Shown: positions 1 to 11,868 of the stretch, in pieces
Layout of the letters: each line of letters starts with the position of its first letter
How positions within the stretch are numbered: position 1 is the stretch's first letter
NCBI GenBank assembly: GCA_026261815.1
Contig: JAMPIT010000230.1
Coordinates: forward strand, 42,616,501 to 42,680,500
Length of the DNA: 64,000 bases
Reading direction: 5' to 3'
Source of the DNA: Monarcha castaneiventris obscurior
Taxonomy: Eukaryota > Chordata > Aves > Passeriformes > Monarchidae
Notes under the pieces: generated by a model
What the model was told of the DNA's origin: nothing
Seen by the model: only the letters and a program-made list of their open reading frames with translations
Database searches by the model: none
Translations under genes and position numbers: made by a program

Positions 1-815
1 AGAAAGTAAGGAGTGTCCTGATTAAATCTGAAGCTGTACTTTATGCTCTCCTTAAAGGACCTTAGGCCGATGTGTAAGTGAAATATCTTGCAGAAATTGG
101 CATTTTAATACCTTAGGTTTTTCTTTTTAGTGTCACTGAATAAAACTACTGGTTTTGATTTATGTATAATATAATTTTTGGTAGAAGTGATTAAAAGCTT
201 TCTATTTTGATCCCCAAATTATTTTGTATTTCAAGAAAAATTGGGGTTTTTTTGGCAGTATATCTGCATAGTTCGTAAATGAAAATAATAATCTCCCTCT
301 GTTTGGAAAGGATAAAAATCACAAAGAAAATATGAACTCTAGCTCTTGTTTTCATCAGATACTCTGTTGTAATGTATGTTGTAACCTGACAATCATCTTG
401 ACTATAATAAGCTGTTGGCCATTAGTTGAGAGAGTTTTGTTTCCCTACATATTGTTTTAACAATTATATTTAAATTAAAAAATAATCCCACCCATGTGGC
501 CTGAAATCACTCATTCTCTTCCAAAAATTCATTTCTGTACCATGTCAGAAGTGCTAGTGTGTTTTTGTGAGTGCAAGTCAGCTGGCCTTAAGCTTTCCAG
601 ATCCCACAACAGCACTAAGAGGTGGCAAATTGTCTTGTAATGTTGCACTAATAGTGCACATTACTTTGAGTTGATGGTATAGTCAGAGAAGAGTGCTCAA
701 AAATTATTCACTTGAACATTCAGCAAAAGAATGCAATGTGTAACAAGCCTGTGGCTACAATATGATGTTTTCTGTGAAGAATTCCTTGTTTATATAGGAC
801 TTACGTTGCTGAAAG

Positions 816-905
816 GATTCCCATACTGATACTGAATTTCTTATGGACAATTACTAGAAGAATTCCCTTTCTGATACTGCAATTGTTATGAAAAATTCTA
901 ATCAA
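816..905. repeat. imperfect 45-bp tandem duplication
   Basis: Two units each begin with ATTCCC (at 817 and 862) and continue with CTGATACTG and then AATT-TTATG. The period is about 45 bp and the copies have diverged. It lies in intron and I assign it no function. Confidence 0.6.
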
Positions 906-1163
906 ATTTTGCAGATTAGAAAATTGAAATACAGACAAATATAGACATTCCTTTAATAGCATGTATCAAACAAATGATAGAAGTGGGAATAGTAACGAAA
1001 GCTGTAAGTAAAAACTATTGTACTATAAAAACTGATAAAGTAGGTCTGGTTCTACTGCATGTGTCCACATTTGCTAACTGTACCTGCTCAGACAAACTTA
1101 AATCTTGTAGAAAATCTCATAGAATGTGGGCTGGTTTTTTGTTGTATTTTTTTTTTTTTTTTT

Positions 1164-1296
1164 GAATGAGATTAGCTCAGTTGGTTAGAGCCTGGTGGTA
1201 ATAACACCAAGGTTGTTGCTTCAATCCCTGTGTGAGTGTTTAACTTAAAGAGTTGGACTTGATGATCCCTTCCAACTCAGAATGTTCTGTGATCTG
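1164..1296 (+). mobile_element. tRNA-Ile-derived SINE (TguSINE1-like)
   Basis: The 5' half reads as a decayed tRNA-Ile. TTAGCTCAGTTGGTTAGAGC covers the D-arm and A box, TAATAACACCAAGG covers the anticodon arm with its AAT anticodon region, and CTTCAATCCC is the B box. The 3' half (GTTGGACTTGATGATCCCTTCCAACTCAGAATGTTCTGTGAT, split here only for reading) is the CR1-like tail used for CR1-driven retroposition. This layout is that of TguSINE1, known from passerine birds. A 17-nt T run sits directly before it at 1147-1163. It is not a functional tRNA gene, because the 3' half is not tRNA and the stems have decayed. Confidence 0.8.
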
Positions 1297-1847
1297 GAAA
1301 TTAGATTGTAGGATTTTGGAAGCTGAAACTAAATTCCTATTTTTCTTGAATAGAATCTAAAAATAGAAACATGCTTCTGTATTGAACTGCCAGGTGCTAT
1401 CACATTACATGGAATGATATTATTTTACAGCTGAAAATTGAATTTAATAGTCCATGCACTTTTAAATATTTCATGTTCATGATGCACAAGTCCACCTTAA
1501 TGAGAGAAGGGAAAAGTGAGGGGTTTTGGCCTAGAGATTATTTTGCGTTCTGTAGAATTCTTGTGTAGCTCAGTTTAAGAGGCAGAAGGACTTCAGTGCC
1601 ACACAGAAGGTAGTGAGGAAGAAGTGACTATCCATTAAATTCAGGTGCAAACAACATATTAAAAGATACTTAAAGATATAATTTCAAGATGGAGATAATT
1701 TGCTTTTTATATGTCATCTGGAAACACCCTTAGCTTGTAAGACTTAGCGTTGCCCTTCTTTTTTTTGCTCTTCAAGAATAGCAATAAAAACCAGTTATGA
1801 AACAAAAGCCAGAAATGCAGTTCTGTGATCATTGACACTAACACAAA

Positions 1848-1883
1848 ATTCCACAGAAACTACAGAATTCCACAGAACTACAA
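1848..1883. repeat. 19-bp tandem duplication
   Basis: Two adjacent units of the form AATTCCACAGAA(A)CTACA differ by one A. This is a local slippage-type duplication in intron. Confidence 0.6.
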
Positions 1884-3110
1884 TAGCCAAAAGGGACTGT
1901 GTTTTGTCCCTCTCTGATACAGAGACTTTCCATTTTAGTTTCTTGTTTTGGAATCTAAAATAGTTGAAACGATGTTTTTTAAAATAAAGCATGGAAAAAG
2001 AAATCAAAATCAAGAATCTTGGACACATTATAGCAGTAGATTAAAAAAATCCCACCGCTAATTACTTTCATCTGGCTGTTAAGATTCACCTTTGAATGAG
2101 TGAAAATCAGTCACAGCATTCTGAATGTAGTTGGGTTCTTACAGAGGCCAGATAATGGGACAGGGTGTTTTTTATTTGGTTTTTTTTTTCCTCAACTATT
2201 AATAAGTAAAATTATTCAAATATTTTTGAATTTTTGAATTTACAGCAAAATATTGTCACAACTGTATTGTAAATACATTATAAGTGTTGTCTTCATTTTT
2301 CAGTAACTGTTTTCAATTCACTGTCTTTTACTGAAATGTGAACAAGTAACTACCGCTGTAGATGATGATTTTGTCATTATCAGTACGCATTAATAAAAAG
2401 ATATAAGTATCTTTAACAAAATCTTTGTACTCTAAACTTACAATATGGAGGCATTTGCAAAGCATAGAAAGGGAGTTTGAAAATACAATGCAACAAATAC
2501 AATGTGAAAATAACGATGCAACCAATGTTTGCTATTGTAATTTCTGTTCTTGTATTCACTATAGTGGTCAAGCTGTTTTCCTCTTGTGTAGCCAAATCAA
2601 AAACATAATTTCTTTTGTTTTAAACTTGCTTTGCAGTATTACTCAGTGTATCCAATATAAAGTCAGAATCTTGTTGCAGTGTGTTCACTTGAAATGAAAA
2701 GAGTGTCCTTACCCTGCAGAGTCTCCATGATGCATCAAACGTTTTCAGGGGAGGGAGGAACAATATCACAGTGAAATTGTAAATAATGTATTTGGCAGTA
2801 TTTGAGTGATTTTTGGCTTTTCTGATAAACTAAGTCCTGCAGGTCTGCAAAGATGTGCTTGAGATTTTCTTTGGAGAAACTGTTGCTGTTTTGCAGTCCT
2901 CAAACTGGCCAGAAAAGCAAATTCCAACAGGTCACGTTTATTTCTTATTTAGATTATTAGATCATTCCCAGATAAGTCTGATGTAACTGAGTTTAATTGT
3001 CTTAACTCATGTTAACCCCCACATGTAGCATTGAAATATTCTTGCTTTCCAGAGTATGAGGACTAAAAATGGTCAGATGTGCTTTGGCTTGCAGTTGCAT
3101 GTGTCTTTGT

Positions 3111-3140
3111 CATGGTGCCTCTGTGCATGGTGACTCTGTG
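3111..3140. repeat. 15-bp tandem duplication
   Basis: CATGGTGCCTCTGTG is followed directly by CATGGTGACTCTGTG, with one mismatch. It is a small local duplication in intron. Confidence 0.7.
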
Positions 3141-4544
3141 CAGTCAGTGTTGCATTATATATACTCTTTGACTGTGTCTGAGGTTTTATGGGATTTCTGA
3201 ACATAAAAACTTTGTTGTTGTTGTTGTTTTGAGTAATTTTGCAAAAAAAACCCCTTGAAAAACCAAACCACCCAATTAAAATTCAACCTTTGCATTTATT
3301 AGTTTGTAATTTAATAACTTTACTGCTGCAGTTTCATACTGGAAGAGCTACAAGTCTGTGAGCTGTTGAAGTGTTTAAAGCAGTAAACTTTGTATTTTTA
3401 AATCCCAAGATTGAGGAACCCTTCTGTTTATGAAATATATTGTTGAAATATGGCAAAACAGTTCTGTAATAACTAATAGCTGTTTTTCTGGGATTTCTGT
3501 AGTTGCTGTCTGATGACTGCTTTTGAAGACAGGGTTAAAATGGTATTAGAATAAAATCTGATAGTTTCTTGGCCAGCTCTTATACTCCTGCTCTTTTTCC
3601 ATTCTCCATAAAGATGTGTAGTTAAATGTTGCAAAGGATGTCCCTAATATATTATAGTCAGTGTTGATTTGCAGTTATACTGTCAGCAAATGAGGAGTTT
3701 GAACAATAATAATGTGTGTTAAATGTGCATCACACAACAGGACTTTTAACTTTGTACACAACATGCTTACACTACTCATCTATCCTATAGTGTCACCCCC
3801 TCGAGAATGCAGCTCAACTGTCTGAAGGCAGGTTCTGTTGATGAAGGCATTTGTGCTCAGTCTAATTCTTGCTAGAGCCAGCTGACACAGTTTGTAAATT
3901 GTGACTCAGTTTTTCATTCTGATTTTCTTTATCCTTTTTCCTTCTTTCCAAGTCCTAATTTTGTTTTTCTTGAAAAGATGTTTTTCACTCTCTGAACTCA
4001 AAATAAAATTAGTTTAGATAAGAACAGTGAAAGAAGGTAGAAACAATTTTATCATCTATTTGGAGCATCTGGTGTATAATTTGGAGTCTGATGTAGACAA
4101 GATTGTGTCCAGCTAAGGTGTAGTTTTTAATATTCGTGCATATAAGGGAATGAATAGGTAAAAATTTTAATCATATTTGTACTTAAATACATAAGTATTC
4201 TGAAAATAGATCAACTTTCTTTTAAAATAAATATATTAAAATATCTTATGTTTATCCTTAAGGTAAGCCGTTCAAAATTTTAAGTTTTATCATCTTTTGT
4301 AGTTAATTTCATACCATTTTGGACATTGTACATTAGATAGTGTTTACTTGTTACTCTACCACTTGTGAAGATGTTCAAAGCAGCTTTATACTGGGCCAGC
4401 CAGTCTTGGACAGAATTTTTTTGCTAGTGTTCTATGGATTTTTTTTTTCCTATGAGTGACATGAAAATGAGCAAATTTAAAGTGCATACAGTATTACAGT
4501 ACAGTGTAAGTAACCTTAATATATTTGTGTTTATTTACACCAAG

Positions 4545-4672
4545 GATTTTGTGACTACAATTACTCGTCTGCTTGAAAGTCCTTCAACTTTTATTCGAGC
4601 AAAAGCCTTTCTGGTCTTGCTACAAGTTCTAATTAATAACAGGGAGATGCTACTCCTCAGTTGTCAAACAAG
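4545..4672 (+). CDS. ULK4: ULK4 exon (a), HEAT-type region
   Basis: This is an internal coding exon of 128 nt. The acceptor is a T-rich tract ending ACACCAAG before GATTTT. The donor is AG|GTAAGG. It reads DFVTTITRLLESP, then FIRAKAFLVLLQVLINN, and ends REMLLLSCQT plus two bases (AG) of a split Arg codon. It is leucine-rich with an amphipathic helix pattern, as expected of HEAT/ARM repeats. The split codon is completed by the first base of the exon at 11735. The acceptor could in principle be shifted by a few bases, but this is the only in-frame AG with a good tract. Confidence 0.9.
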
Positions 4673-6840
4673 GTAAGGTGATAATGGAAGGTAATCAAAG
4701 ATGTAATCTTTAAAGTTGTACCTGAAATACTTTAAAATGTGTGGTATTTTTGAGCCAGTGTTTTAGAAGTGAATTGTATTGTGTGTAATATGAGTCCTTT
4801 CATTCATGAGACTATTTTGTCTGGGATCATCAGGTGACAATTATTCACAAGGGGAAACCACTGTCCTACAGGGACAATCTGTCTTTTAAAGTAACTTGTG
4901 GTCCCAGTGAGCATTTGCATTTTTGAGTGGGGCAAAAGATACACAGCAATAGTGGGTTGTTGCTACGGTGGGAAAGCAAAATAAAAGGTTCTGCTGTGTA
5001 CCTTCTTCATCTTGGGGTTTGGTTTAGTCCATAGTCTCTTCAGGATAGTCACGTTCAAGGTAAAATAGTATTTTTTGGCTATATGTGTTGTGGGAGTGAT
5101 TTACATAATGACCAATAAATTCCTGTGACTTTTACATGAAGTATTTAATTTTTCTATGTTTTAGAATACTTTGCAAGAAATTACTGAATCACAATTGAAT
5201 GGTTATCTAAAATTTTGTGTCTTCTGTTGGGACAGAGTCATTCCTATATCAGAGAGGAGCAAATTAGACTGTGTTAGAATATGAATTGTCACCATGTTTC
5301 CAGGTGATAAGTGAAGTAAGATGAAAGAAATTTTAGTTGGGATTTATATCTTCTACTGTTCCATATGAAGAAGAGTAAAATGAAACGTAAACATAGTTTC
5401 TACAATATTGAAATAAAGCAGGTTTGGAACTGAAAGTAAGAAAGGATGAGGCTTGTGAGTAGCTACAAATCTAACTACATCTACAGCAAATATAATATTA
5501 TATCTTATGTTTGAGAAGAATTAGGATGTATCCATTGGAGTTAAAGGAAGGGGCAGTGGAGTTATACCATGAAGCCTCTGTGAGAGGCCTTGTAGGGTAC
5601 CTCTACCTGTACAAGGGGCACCTTCTAGGGTACTTGCATTATATATATTCCTCCACTCACAAAGCTGTTGATATCTCAGTATTTGTAAAATCACACAGAA
5701 CAGGTACCGAATCCAAGGGGTTTTTTCATGTGTATCTTTTTACACTTCCAGAAATGTTTTATCAGATTATGTGTTCTGGTTAGTGTAAAATGTCTCTAAC
5801 GATTTGAAAGTGACTTTTTAATAATGTGACCATTTTTAATAACTCATGCTATTAATGTGCTTGATATACTGCATAGGACTCTCCTGTGTGTTGGAGAAAG
5901 GTCTGACAGAAGACAGTTACTATTTGTTTATATATACCTAAGATATTATGTGAAGAAGAATAATAATTTTATTAACAATTTTCTTTATTTATAATGTTTT
6001 CCAACCAGCTGCCTTTCTGAAGAGAATGTGTTGTGAATTTGGGGTGTGATTTTGTATTATTTTGGCTTTATCCTGCTGTTTTACTGTGATGCTGCAGACA
6101 GGGCTGATTAGAGACCAATACATAATGTAACACATTAGGTGAAACAATAGGCAAGCCTTACAGCAGGTTTATTGAGTTGATAAACTGCTTTTCTTCATTT
6201 GCTAAGTTTTCTTCATAATTGTTCTTTAGTGAACAGTATATCTCTTACCAGAATAGATCATCTAAAACCTTTCTCTTGCATCCCGAAAGTAAGATAGCTA
6301 CAGAGAGGAGAAATGACCCACTAAATCTGGAGACAGTTGCATTCATAATATTACTATATAACTCTGGAATAATCTTAAACCCAACAGAGATACTGGATAC
6401 TCTTTGACTTACACTGTTGAATTCCTGTTGGAGTATTTTAGTTAGCTGTCTTCAGTTGTCTGACAGAAAAGTTTCTTTAAAATTAAGACTCATAAATTCT
6501 AAATTTCCAGTACAGGAAGCAGAAATCAGTTGGATAATGATTGGAAATATTTTATATACTCAGATTCTCTTTCTGAAGGTGTTTGATTTGAGAAATATAA
6601 AGAGCATGTAGTAAAATGTGCATAATTTCTGGTTAATGGTTTATCTTCAGCAGCTGCAGCTAATGCCTGTAACAGGATTTATATTGCTTTAGATGATAAA
6701 ATCTGTTTATGATAACAATAATCAATATAAGGCAATTTTTCATTGTGCATCACCTAAAGGATGATGCAGATGATAAAACAATAATAACTGTTTCATGACA
6801 ACAGTGACCTGAAAAAGGCTTTTGTTTAGTTAAGTAATTA

Positions 6841-6911
6841 TGCTGGTTTTGGCTGGGATAGCATTAATTTTCTTCATGGCAACTACTGTGAGGCTGCTTG
6901 TGCTGAAAACA
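6841..6911 (+). mobile_element. 5' piece of an old avian ERV LTR
   Basis: TGGTTTTGGCTGGGATAG, AGCATTAATTTTCTTCATGG and GTGCTGAAAACAG follow the start of an LTR family that is common in bird genomes. The 3' part of the same family occurs about 1 kb downstream in the same orientation, so I read the two as one interrupted LTR. No retroviral coding sequence is attached. The class of the parent element was not determined. Confidence 0.6.
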
Positions 6912-6984
6912 GCCCCCTAGGCCTCATGAGCATGGGGACTGCCTCGGGGCCAGCATCCCAAAGGCCTCACTCTGGAGAGCAGTC

Positions 6985-7255
6985 CTGCCTTTAGACAGCA
7001 GCAAAGTTGGAGCAGGGTCTGGATTGCAAGTCTTAGGAGGAGGACCTGAGAGAACTGAGGTTGTTTAGCCTGGAGGAAAGGAGGCTCAGGGGATAGCTTA
7101 TCACTCTTTGTAACTACCTGAAAGGAGGCCGTAGTGAGGCGGGAGTCGGTCTTTTTTTTCCAGGTAACGAGCAATAGGACAAGAGGAAATGATCTTAAGT
7201 TGTGCCGTTGGAGATTTAGATTTAATATCAGGAAAATTTTTTTCACTCACGATTC
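6985..7255 (+). mobile_element. CR1 LINE fragment (+)
   Basis: The segment follows the CR1 3' region. It has GAGAGAACTGAGGTTGTTTA and CTGGAGGAAAGGAGGCTCAG, then ACTACCTGAAAGGAGGCCGT, GGACAAGAGGAAATGATC and ATATCAGGAAAATTT-TTCACT. It is truncated at both ends, so the final CR1 tail is missing. It lies between the two LTR pieces. Confidence 0.88.
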
Positions 7256-7376
7256 AGACAATAAAAGCCAGTTCCCACTGGTAACCTTTGTGATATCTGT
7301 CCTTGGAAGTGGTTTTGGAGCTGAAAAAACTGTGGCATGTGAGGAAAATAACAGTTTCATGATTATTCATCTCACT

Positions 7377-7400
7377 GGGCGGGAAGGGCATGGGATGGGG
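7377..7400 (+). other. G-quadruplex motif
   Basis: Five runs of at least three Gs are separated by loops of 1, 2, 3 and 2 nt (GGGCGGGAAGGG, then CATGGGATGGGG). This fits the canonical G3N1-7 pattern on the + strand. The G-rich, purine-biased sequence continues to about 7465. It lies in the intron, 3' of the CR1 fragment. Folding is inferred from the pattern only. Confidence 0.75.
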
Positions 7401-7907
7401 AAAGGAGGGGATAGAAAGTGAAATGGAAGGAGTAGGGAAGGAGGAAGTGGATGGGAAGGGTAATGGCAAGCTTATTTTAGCTGTGCTGGTGTTACCAAAA
7501 CAGATTTCCTTGTGTTTTTCTTCCAGTTTGTGCATAGGTACTAGGAAATGAAAGGCAGCAGAAGTAAGCACTTGCTAAAACCCCTTTTTATTGTGAGCAA
7601 TAATGGTGCCTCTGGGCTGGGAACATGAGAAGTATCCTGTGTTACAAGTCTTGATTCCTTGAATGCAATCTTAAGACTACCTGCATATTTCTTTTTACTG
7701 TTTACAGACTCTATTGGCTTTGGCCATGATACCAGCAGTTGGCATTCTCTTTTGAGTACTTGTACACACAACCCCACCATGCATGTCCCTCTCATGCCTA
7801 TTGACTGAGTTTACAGAATCTCGTTGCAACTTTCTTTTTGTACCTCTTTCCAAAAGTCTCTTCTTACTCAAAGAGTATGGAAACACCTTTATAATTCCAA
7901 ATAATAG

Positions 7908-8140
7908 TGGAGAAGCAGCTGATCCCAACTGACCAAAGGGATATTCCATACCCCGTGGCCTCATGGGGGAAAGAAGAAAAGAAGGGCAGGGGGAACATTA
8001 GGAGTAATGGCACTTGTCTTCCCAAGTAACCACTACATGTGGTAGAGCCCTTTGTGGCTGGAAATGGCTGAACACCTGTCTGCCCATGGGAGGTGGTGAA
8101 TGAATTCCTTGTTTTGCTTTGCTTGTGCAGATTTTGAGTT
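7908..8140 (+). mobile_element. 3' piece of an old avian ERV LTR
   Basis: It contains AGCTGATCCCAACTGACCAA and AGGGATATTCCATACCCCGT, followed by CTTGTCTTCCCAAGTAACCA, ATGGCTGAACACCTG, CTGCCCATGGGAGGTGGTG and AATTCCTTGTTTTGCTTTGC. This order matches the middle and 3' part of the LTR family whose start is at 6841. The very end of the LTR is missing, so the copy is truncated. No internal viral genes are present. Confidence 0.85.
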
Positions 8141-11100
8141 CTGTGGATGAAAAGTATTGATATGTAATAAGAGATGTAATTTTGAAGTGAATTCATTGTC
8201 CCAGAAGATTGAGACAATTCACCTGTTACTCTTTTTTCCTACCTGTTCCATGGTAGTCGATTACACACCTTTTGTTCTTCCACGTGTGATATAGCTAGAG
8301 AAGATATGAAACCTTTTAGGCTGAAGTAGCACTTATTTACTTACAGTATGCAAATTAGTTTCTTTTGCTAATCACACTGAGTTTTCTAGTCTCCTTCTTT
8401 TCTCCTTGATTTGCAGAGGCAGGTTACTTGTTCTTCAGGGGAGGAATACAACCTGAAGTTTTATTGAGACTTTTCATTTCACCCTTTTCTGAACTATCAA
8501 TAATTTCCAGTTAGTCTCACTGAATTGTTCGATTTCTGTCTAAATGGTTTCAGACAATTTCCTAGGTAAACAGAGACTGACTTGGAGATTGAACTTCTCC
8601 TCTCAAAAGAATTTACTCAAACCTCTTGTTTTCTACTGTCTGCAGAGATGGATGCTTGTAGAAAGATAGGGTAGTATTCCTGACAAATTTCACAGTCTGC
8701 AGAAATGTAAATATGCACAACAGCAATAAAACCTCTGAGCAAAATCTTCCTGTGTTTCCTGTGCCCACCTCCCATATTTATTAAATTTTCATATCTTATA
8801 TGTGCCCTCAAAGGAGAAGCTTTGCCTGGAAACCTACTAAAGTCTTACATCTAGCATAGCCTATTTGCCTTCTACATCTTAAGACTGATCTAGAAAAGTA
8901 GTGAGGAAAAGAACTGAAAAGCTTGGTGCTCAGTCAGATGGGAAAACTTGGAAATGGAAGGCAGGAGGGAACAATTACGTAAGTCAGTGATTTCAGGAAA
9001 AAAACACAGCAAGCTGGTATCAAATTAAAATGAAAAAAAAAGGTGATGGAGGGGAAGAAGTAGAGATTGACCCTTCTATTAGCATGATATGCCATCTGAT
9101 GTTACATCTCTGTAAAATAAAAGATATGTCTATATTAAGTATCTTTTTAAAATCTTCATCCTTTTCTGTTAGCAGAGATTGACTAATAACAATAATAATA
9201 AATAATAATAAAACTAATAAATAGTCCTTGATTTCTTGGGGTAAATGGACTGTATATGTCCTTAGAGTATGCACAACCTTCTTTAGTTTCATGAAGGTCT
9301 ATCATTCTCTGTGAACTTAGTCTCTTTTCTTCATGTTGATCATCCTTTTAAGAGAACGGTTCTTATTCTTTAAAGTAGTAGACCTCATTCCTGGTCCTAT
9401 CACTCCAGACTGTTAGCTCTGGAATTTTCCCTTTTTTGCTCCACTCTTTCACTTTTTTTTTCAAAAAACTTGGGTTGTTTTGCTTTTTTGGTGTGAAAGC
9501 TCGCTGATGGCCATATCTTGCAATACAGACACTTGATTTTTTTTTTCTTTAAACCAAACCTTTGTTTCATAGACAGTGGTTTATTCCTCATCATATTTAG
9601 CTTATCTATACTAACATCTACATATTTTTTCATGTACTGTTGAATTCAAGACAAACATGTGCACTAAATGAATTGAATAACTGTATTTCTATGGTCCTAG
9701 TTTTGCCCACTAGAGAGAACACTGAGATTCATCAGGGAATAAAAGTAACTGATGAATTGTTCTACATATGACTGAGGAATTTGTCAAAGGAAAATAGAGA
9801 TTTTAATGCATTAATGCCTATATGATTTGTATCTGTACAGTTTTCTCAAGACAATGTTTAGTAAAACCGAGCTATCAGGGAAAAACTAGTTGTGCATATT
9901 TTTAGAAAATCTTTATGTGAAAGACAATTTTATGAGTGGAAGAACGTAAAGGAGAGAACTCATTTATCTTTCCTCTCTCAGAATAAGTGAACCTACTTTG
10001 TATCATTCTCAAATGTGATTAAGTAATAGAACATGCTTTTATAACAGAAAAGAACCTCCTTCTCCCAAAGCAATAAAACCACTCATGTTGAAGTCTGTTT
10101 GGCCCATTCTTAGTAAAACTTAAACAGATATAAGTGTATTTCCATATGGAATCAAATGATTGTTAAATCATGGAAATGTTTTCTTAAAGAAAAGAATGAA
10201 TTCAAACAGTGATATTTTGTAATGTTTTTTAAAGCAAAACATTTTTTAAGTAAAAATTACATGGTTTTCTGGAAGGACTAGAAGGCCATTTTATTTAAAA
10301 CATTCAAATTTTTATGTAAAAACATGTAAAGTTTGTAAAAGTGAAATTCTGTTTGAAGCACAGTGTCAGATTTTAAAGTAGTTTTTTTCTGAAAGGCAAA
10401 ACAAAATTCCTGTAATCTAATGCAATTTCCTGACATTACAAGAATAAAAGATGTCCTCATGGTCTCTGAGAAGTGCAGATGAATGTGTTGCATCTGGGCT
10501 ATTGCACAGGTGAAAAGTAGTTACTGAATGGGTCTTCTCTCTCTTTGATCTCTTGGAGATTACTCTCTCTCTTTGTCTCTGTAGAATAGGTTAGGAAGGA
10601 TAAGAGTGTAGTATTCAGTTATAATCATGTATTGTTTAGAGACACACTCCTGCAAAATATATTCTTAGGTAGTTTTTACTTCATTGAGTGAATAATTTTT
10701 TGATAGAAAGATGTATTTCCTAGTAGTGTGGTTATAAATACTTGAGGCAGTGTAAATAAGTCGTTTTCATAGTTCTGTAAAAGAGCACTGATTATAAGAA
10801 GAGTATTTTAAGAAGACAGTTCTGATGTTCATACTTAAAATCCAGATCATGGATTTCCCTCACCAGTGATTGATGGTTCTTTGCACAGGACCCGGAGGGA
10901 GTTCGAATGTGAAACAAAGATGTCAATAGTATGGCCCTGAAGGAAAGTCTGGCCCTTCTGTCTATTCAAATAAGCATTTTAAAATTTTGCCTGAAGCATT
11001 CTGTTACAGGTGTATTATTAAAGCAATCTCTTGTAAGGTAGCCAGTGGCTAATAAATCAGTTACCATTTCACTGAGAGAAATGTCATTCTGCAGAACAGC

Positions 11101-11734
11101 ATAGCCACAGAGCACTTACCAGTTGGAATGTGAGCACTGAGTTTGCCCTTAGAAATCGTGAACACCAGATTACTGGAGAAAGGATGTAAGACTAGTTTGG
11201 GCTTTTCTCTCTTTCAATATGGCCATTCCAACTAGTGCTAACATTTTAATAGGCTGCCATGTGATCTATGTAGTATGATTTTTCTGGACTGAAAGATTGA
11301 TCTCTTATTACATTGACTTAAATTATTCTTGCTTTTGGAATTCGTATGTGCTGAAAATTAGTGCCTTTAGTCTTTCACTTTTATTGCACATATTGATTAC
11401 ATATTTCAAAATAAAGCAGATTGTAAAATTAGTCTCTAAGTTTGCAGAAGGATTTGCTCCTTATGTTAACATCACATATTCATTTAAACTAGTAGAGTTG
11501 TGTTTACTTAAAGTAGCTTAAGGGTTTCTTTCCTTGACTCAGTATTTTTTTTTTTTGTTTTAGAGTTGATTAAAAGAAAAGTCTAAAATTTCAACAAAAT
11601 TACAGAGCCAAAACTAATGAATCCTTTTGATTGTAACCGCAGATACCAGAAGTGTCTGGTTCAGTACTTCTTTTGAGATATAGTGCTATTTTCTTTGGTG
11701 TGAGAATTAATGTTTTGCACTTGTTTAAATGTAG

Positions 11735-11868
11735 ACTCGTGATGTATATTGAAAGAGACAGCAGAAAGACCATGCCAGGAAAAGAGCAGCAAGGTGGCAG
11801 TGAATACCTGTCAAAATGCCTGGATCTTCTCATCTATCACATTGTGAGGGAGCTGCCAGGAATTCTAG
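11735..11868 (+). CDS. ULK4: ULK4 exon (b)
   Basis: Coding exon of 134 nt between acceptor TTTAAATGTAG and donor CTAG|GTAAAT. Its first base completes Arg (AG+A), giving RLVMYIERDSRKTMPGKEQQ, then GGSEYLSKCLDLLIYHIVRE and LPGIL, and it ends with the first G of a Gly codon. The LVMYIERDSRK and GKEQQ stretches are characteristic of ULK4. The donor is weak at +5 and +6 (GTAAAT). Confidence 0.95.

Larger units (their letters stand above)
1..4544 (+). other. ULK4 intron, 5' part of window
   Basis: This is presumed ULK4 intron upstream of the first exon seen. It is AT-rich with many short ORFs that look fortuitous. It contains a TguSINE1-like SINE (1164-1296), an imperfect 45-bp tandem repeat (816-905), a 19-bp tandem repeat (1848-1883), a 15-bp tandem duplication (3111-3140), a short TTG run near 3210-3228 and an A-rich/CCAAAC tract near 3242-3280. 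I looked for a preceding ULK4 exon with a splice-flanked, in-phase reading frame and did not find one. Confidence 0.7.
4673..11734 (+). other. ULK4 intron 1 (7062 nt)
   Basis: Donor GTAAGG and acceptor AAATGTAG. It holds an LTR split into two pieces (6841-6911 and 7908-8140), a CR1 fragment between them (6985-7255), a G-rich quadruplex motif (7377-7400) and a short AAT-rich simple tract near 9186-9225. The remaining sequence (4.7-6.8 kb and 8.2-11.7 kb) is AT-rich and I recognise nothing else in it. Confidence 0.8.

Noticed and set aside
1171..1240. Functional tRNA-Ile gene
   Set aside because: The head looks like tRNA-Ile, but it is followed by a CR1-like tail instead of a tRNA 3' half, and the stems have mismatches. 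It is a SINE.
2425..2697. Upstream ULK4 exon within a 90-codon ORF
   Set aside because: There are no matching splice sites at a consistent phase and no resemblance to ULK4. Overlapping minus-strand ORFs of similar length indicate chance.
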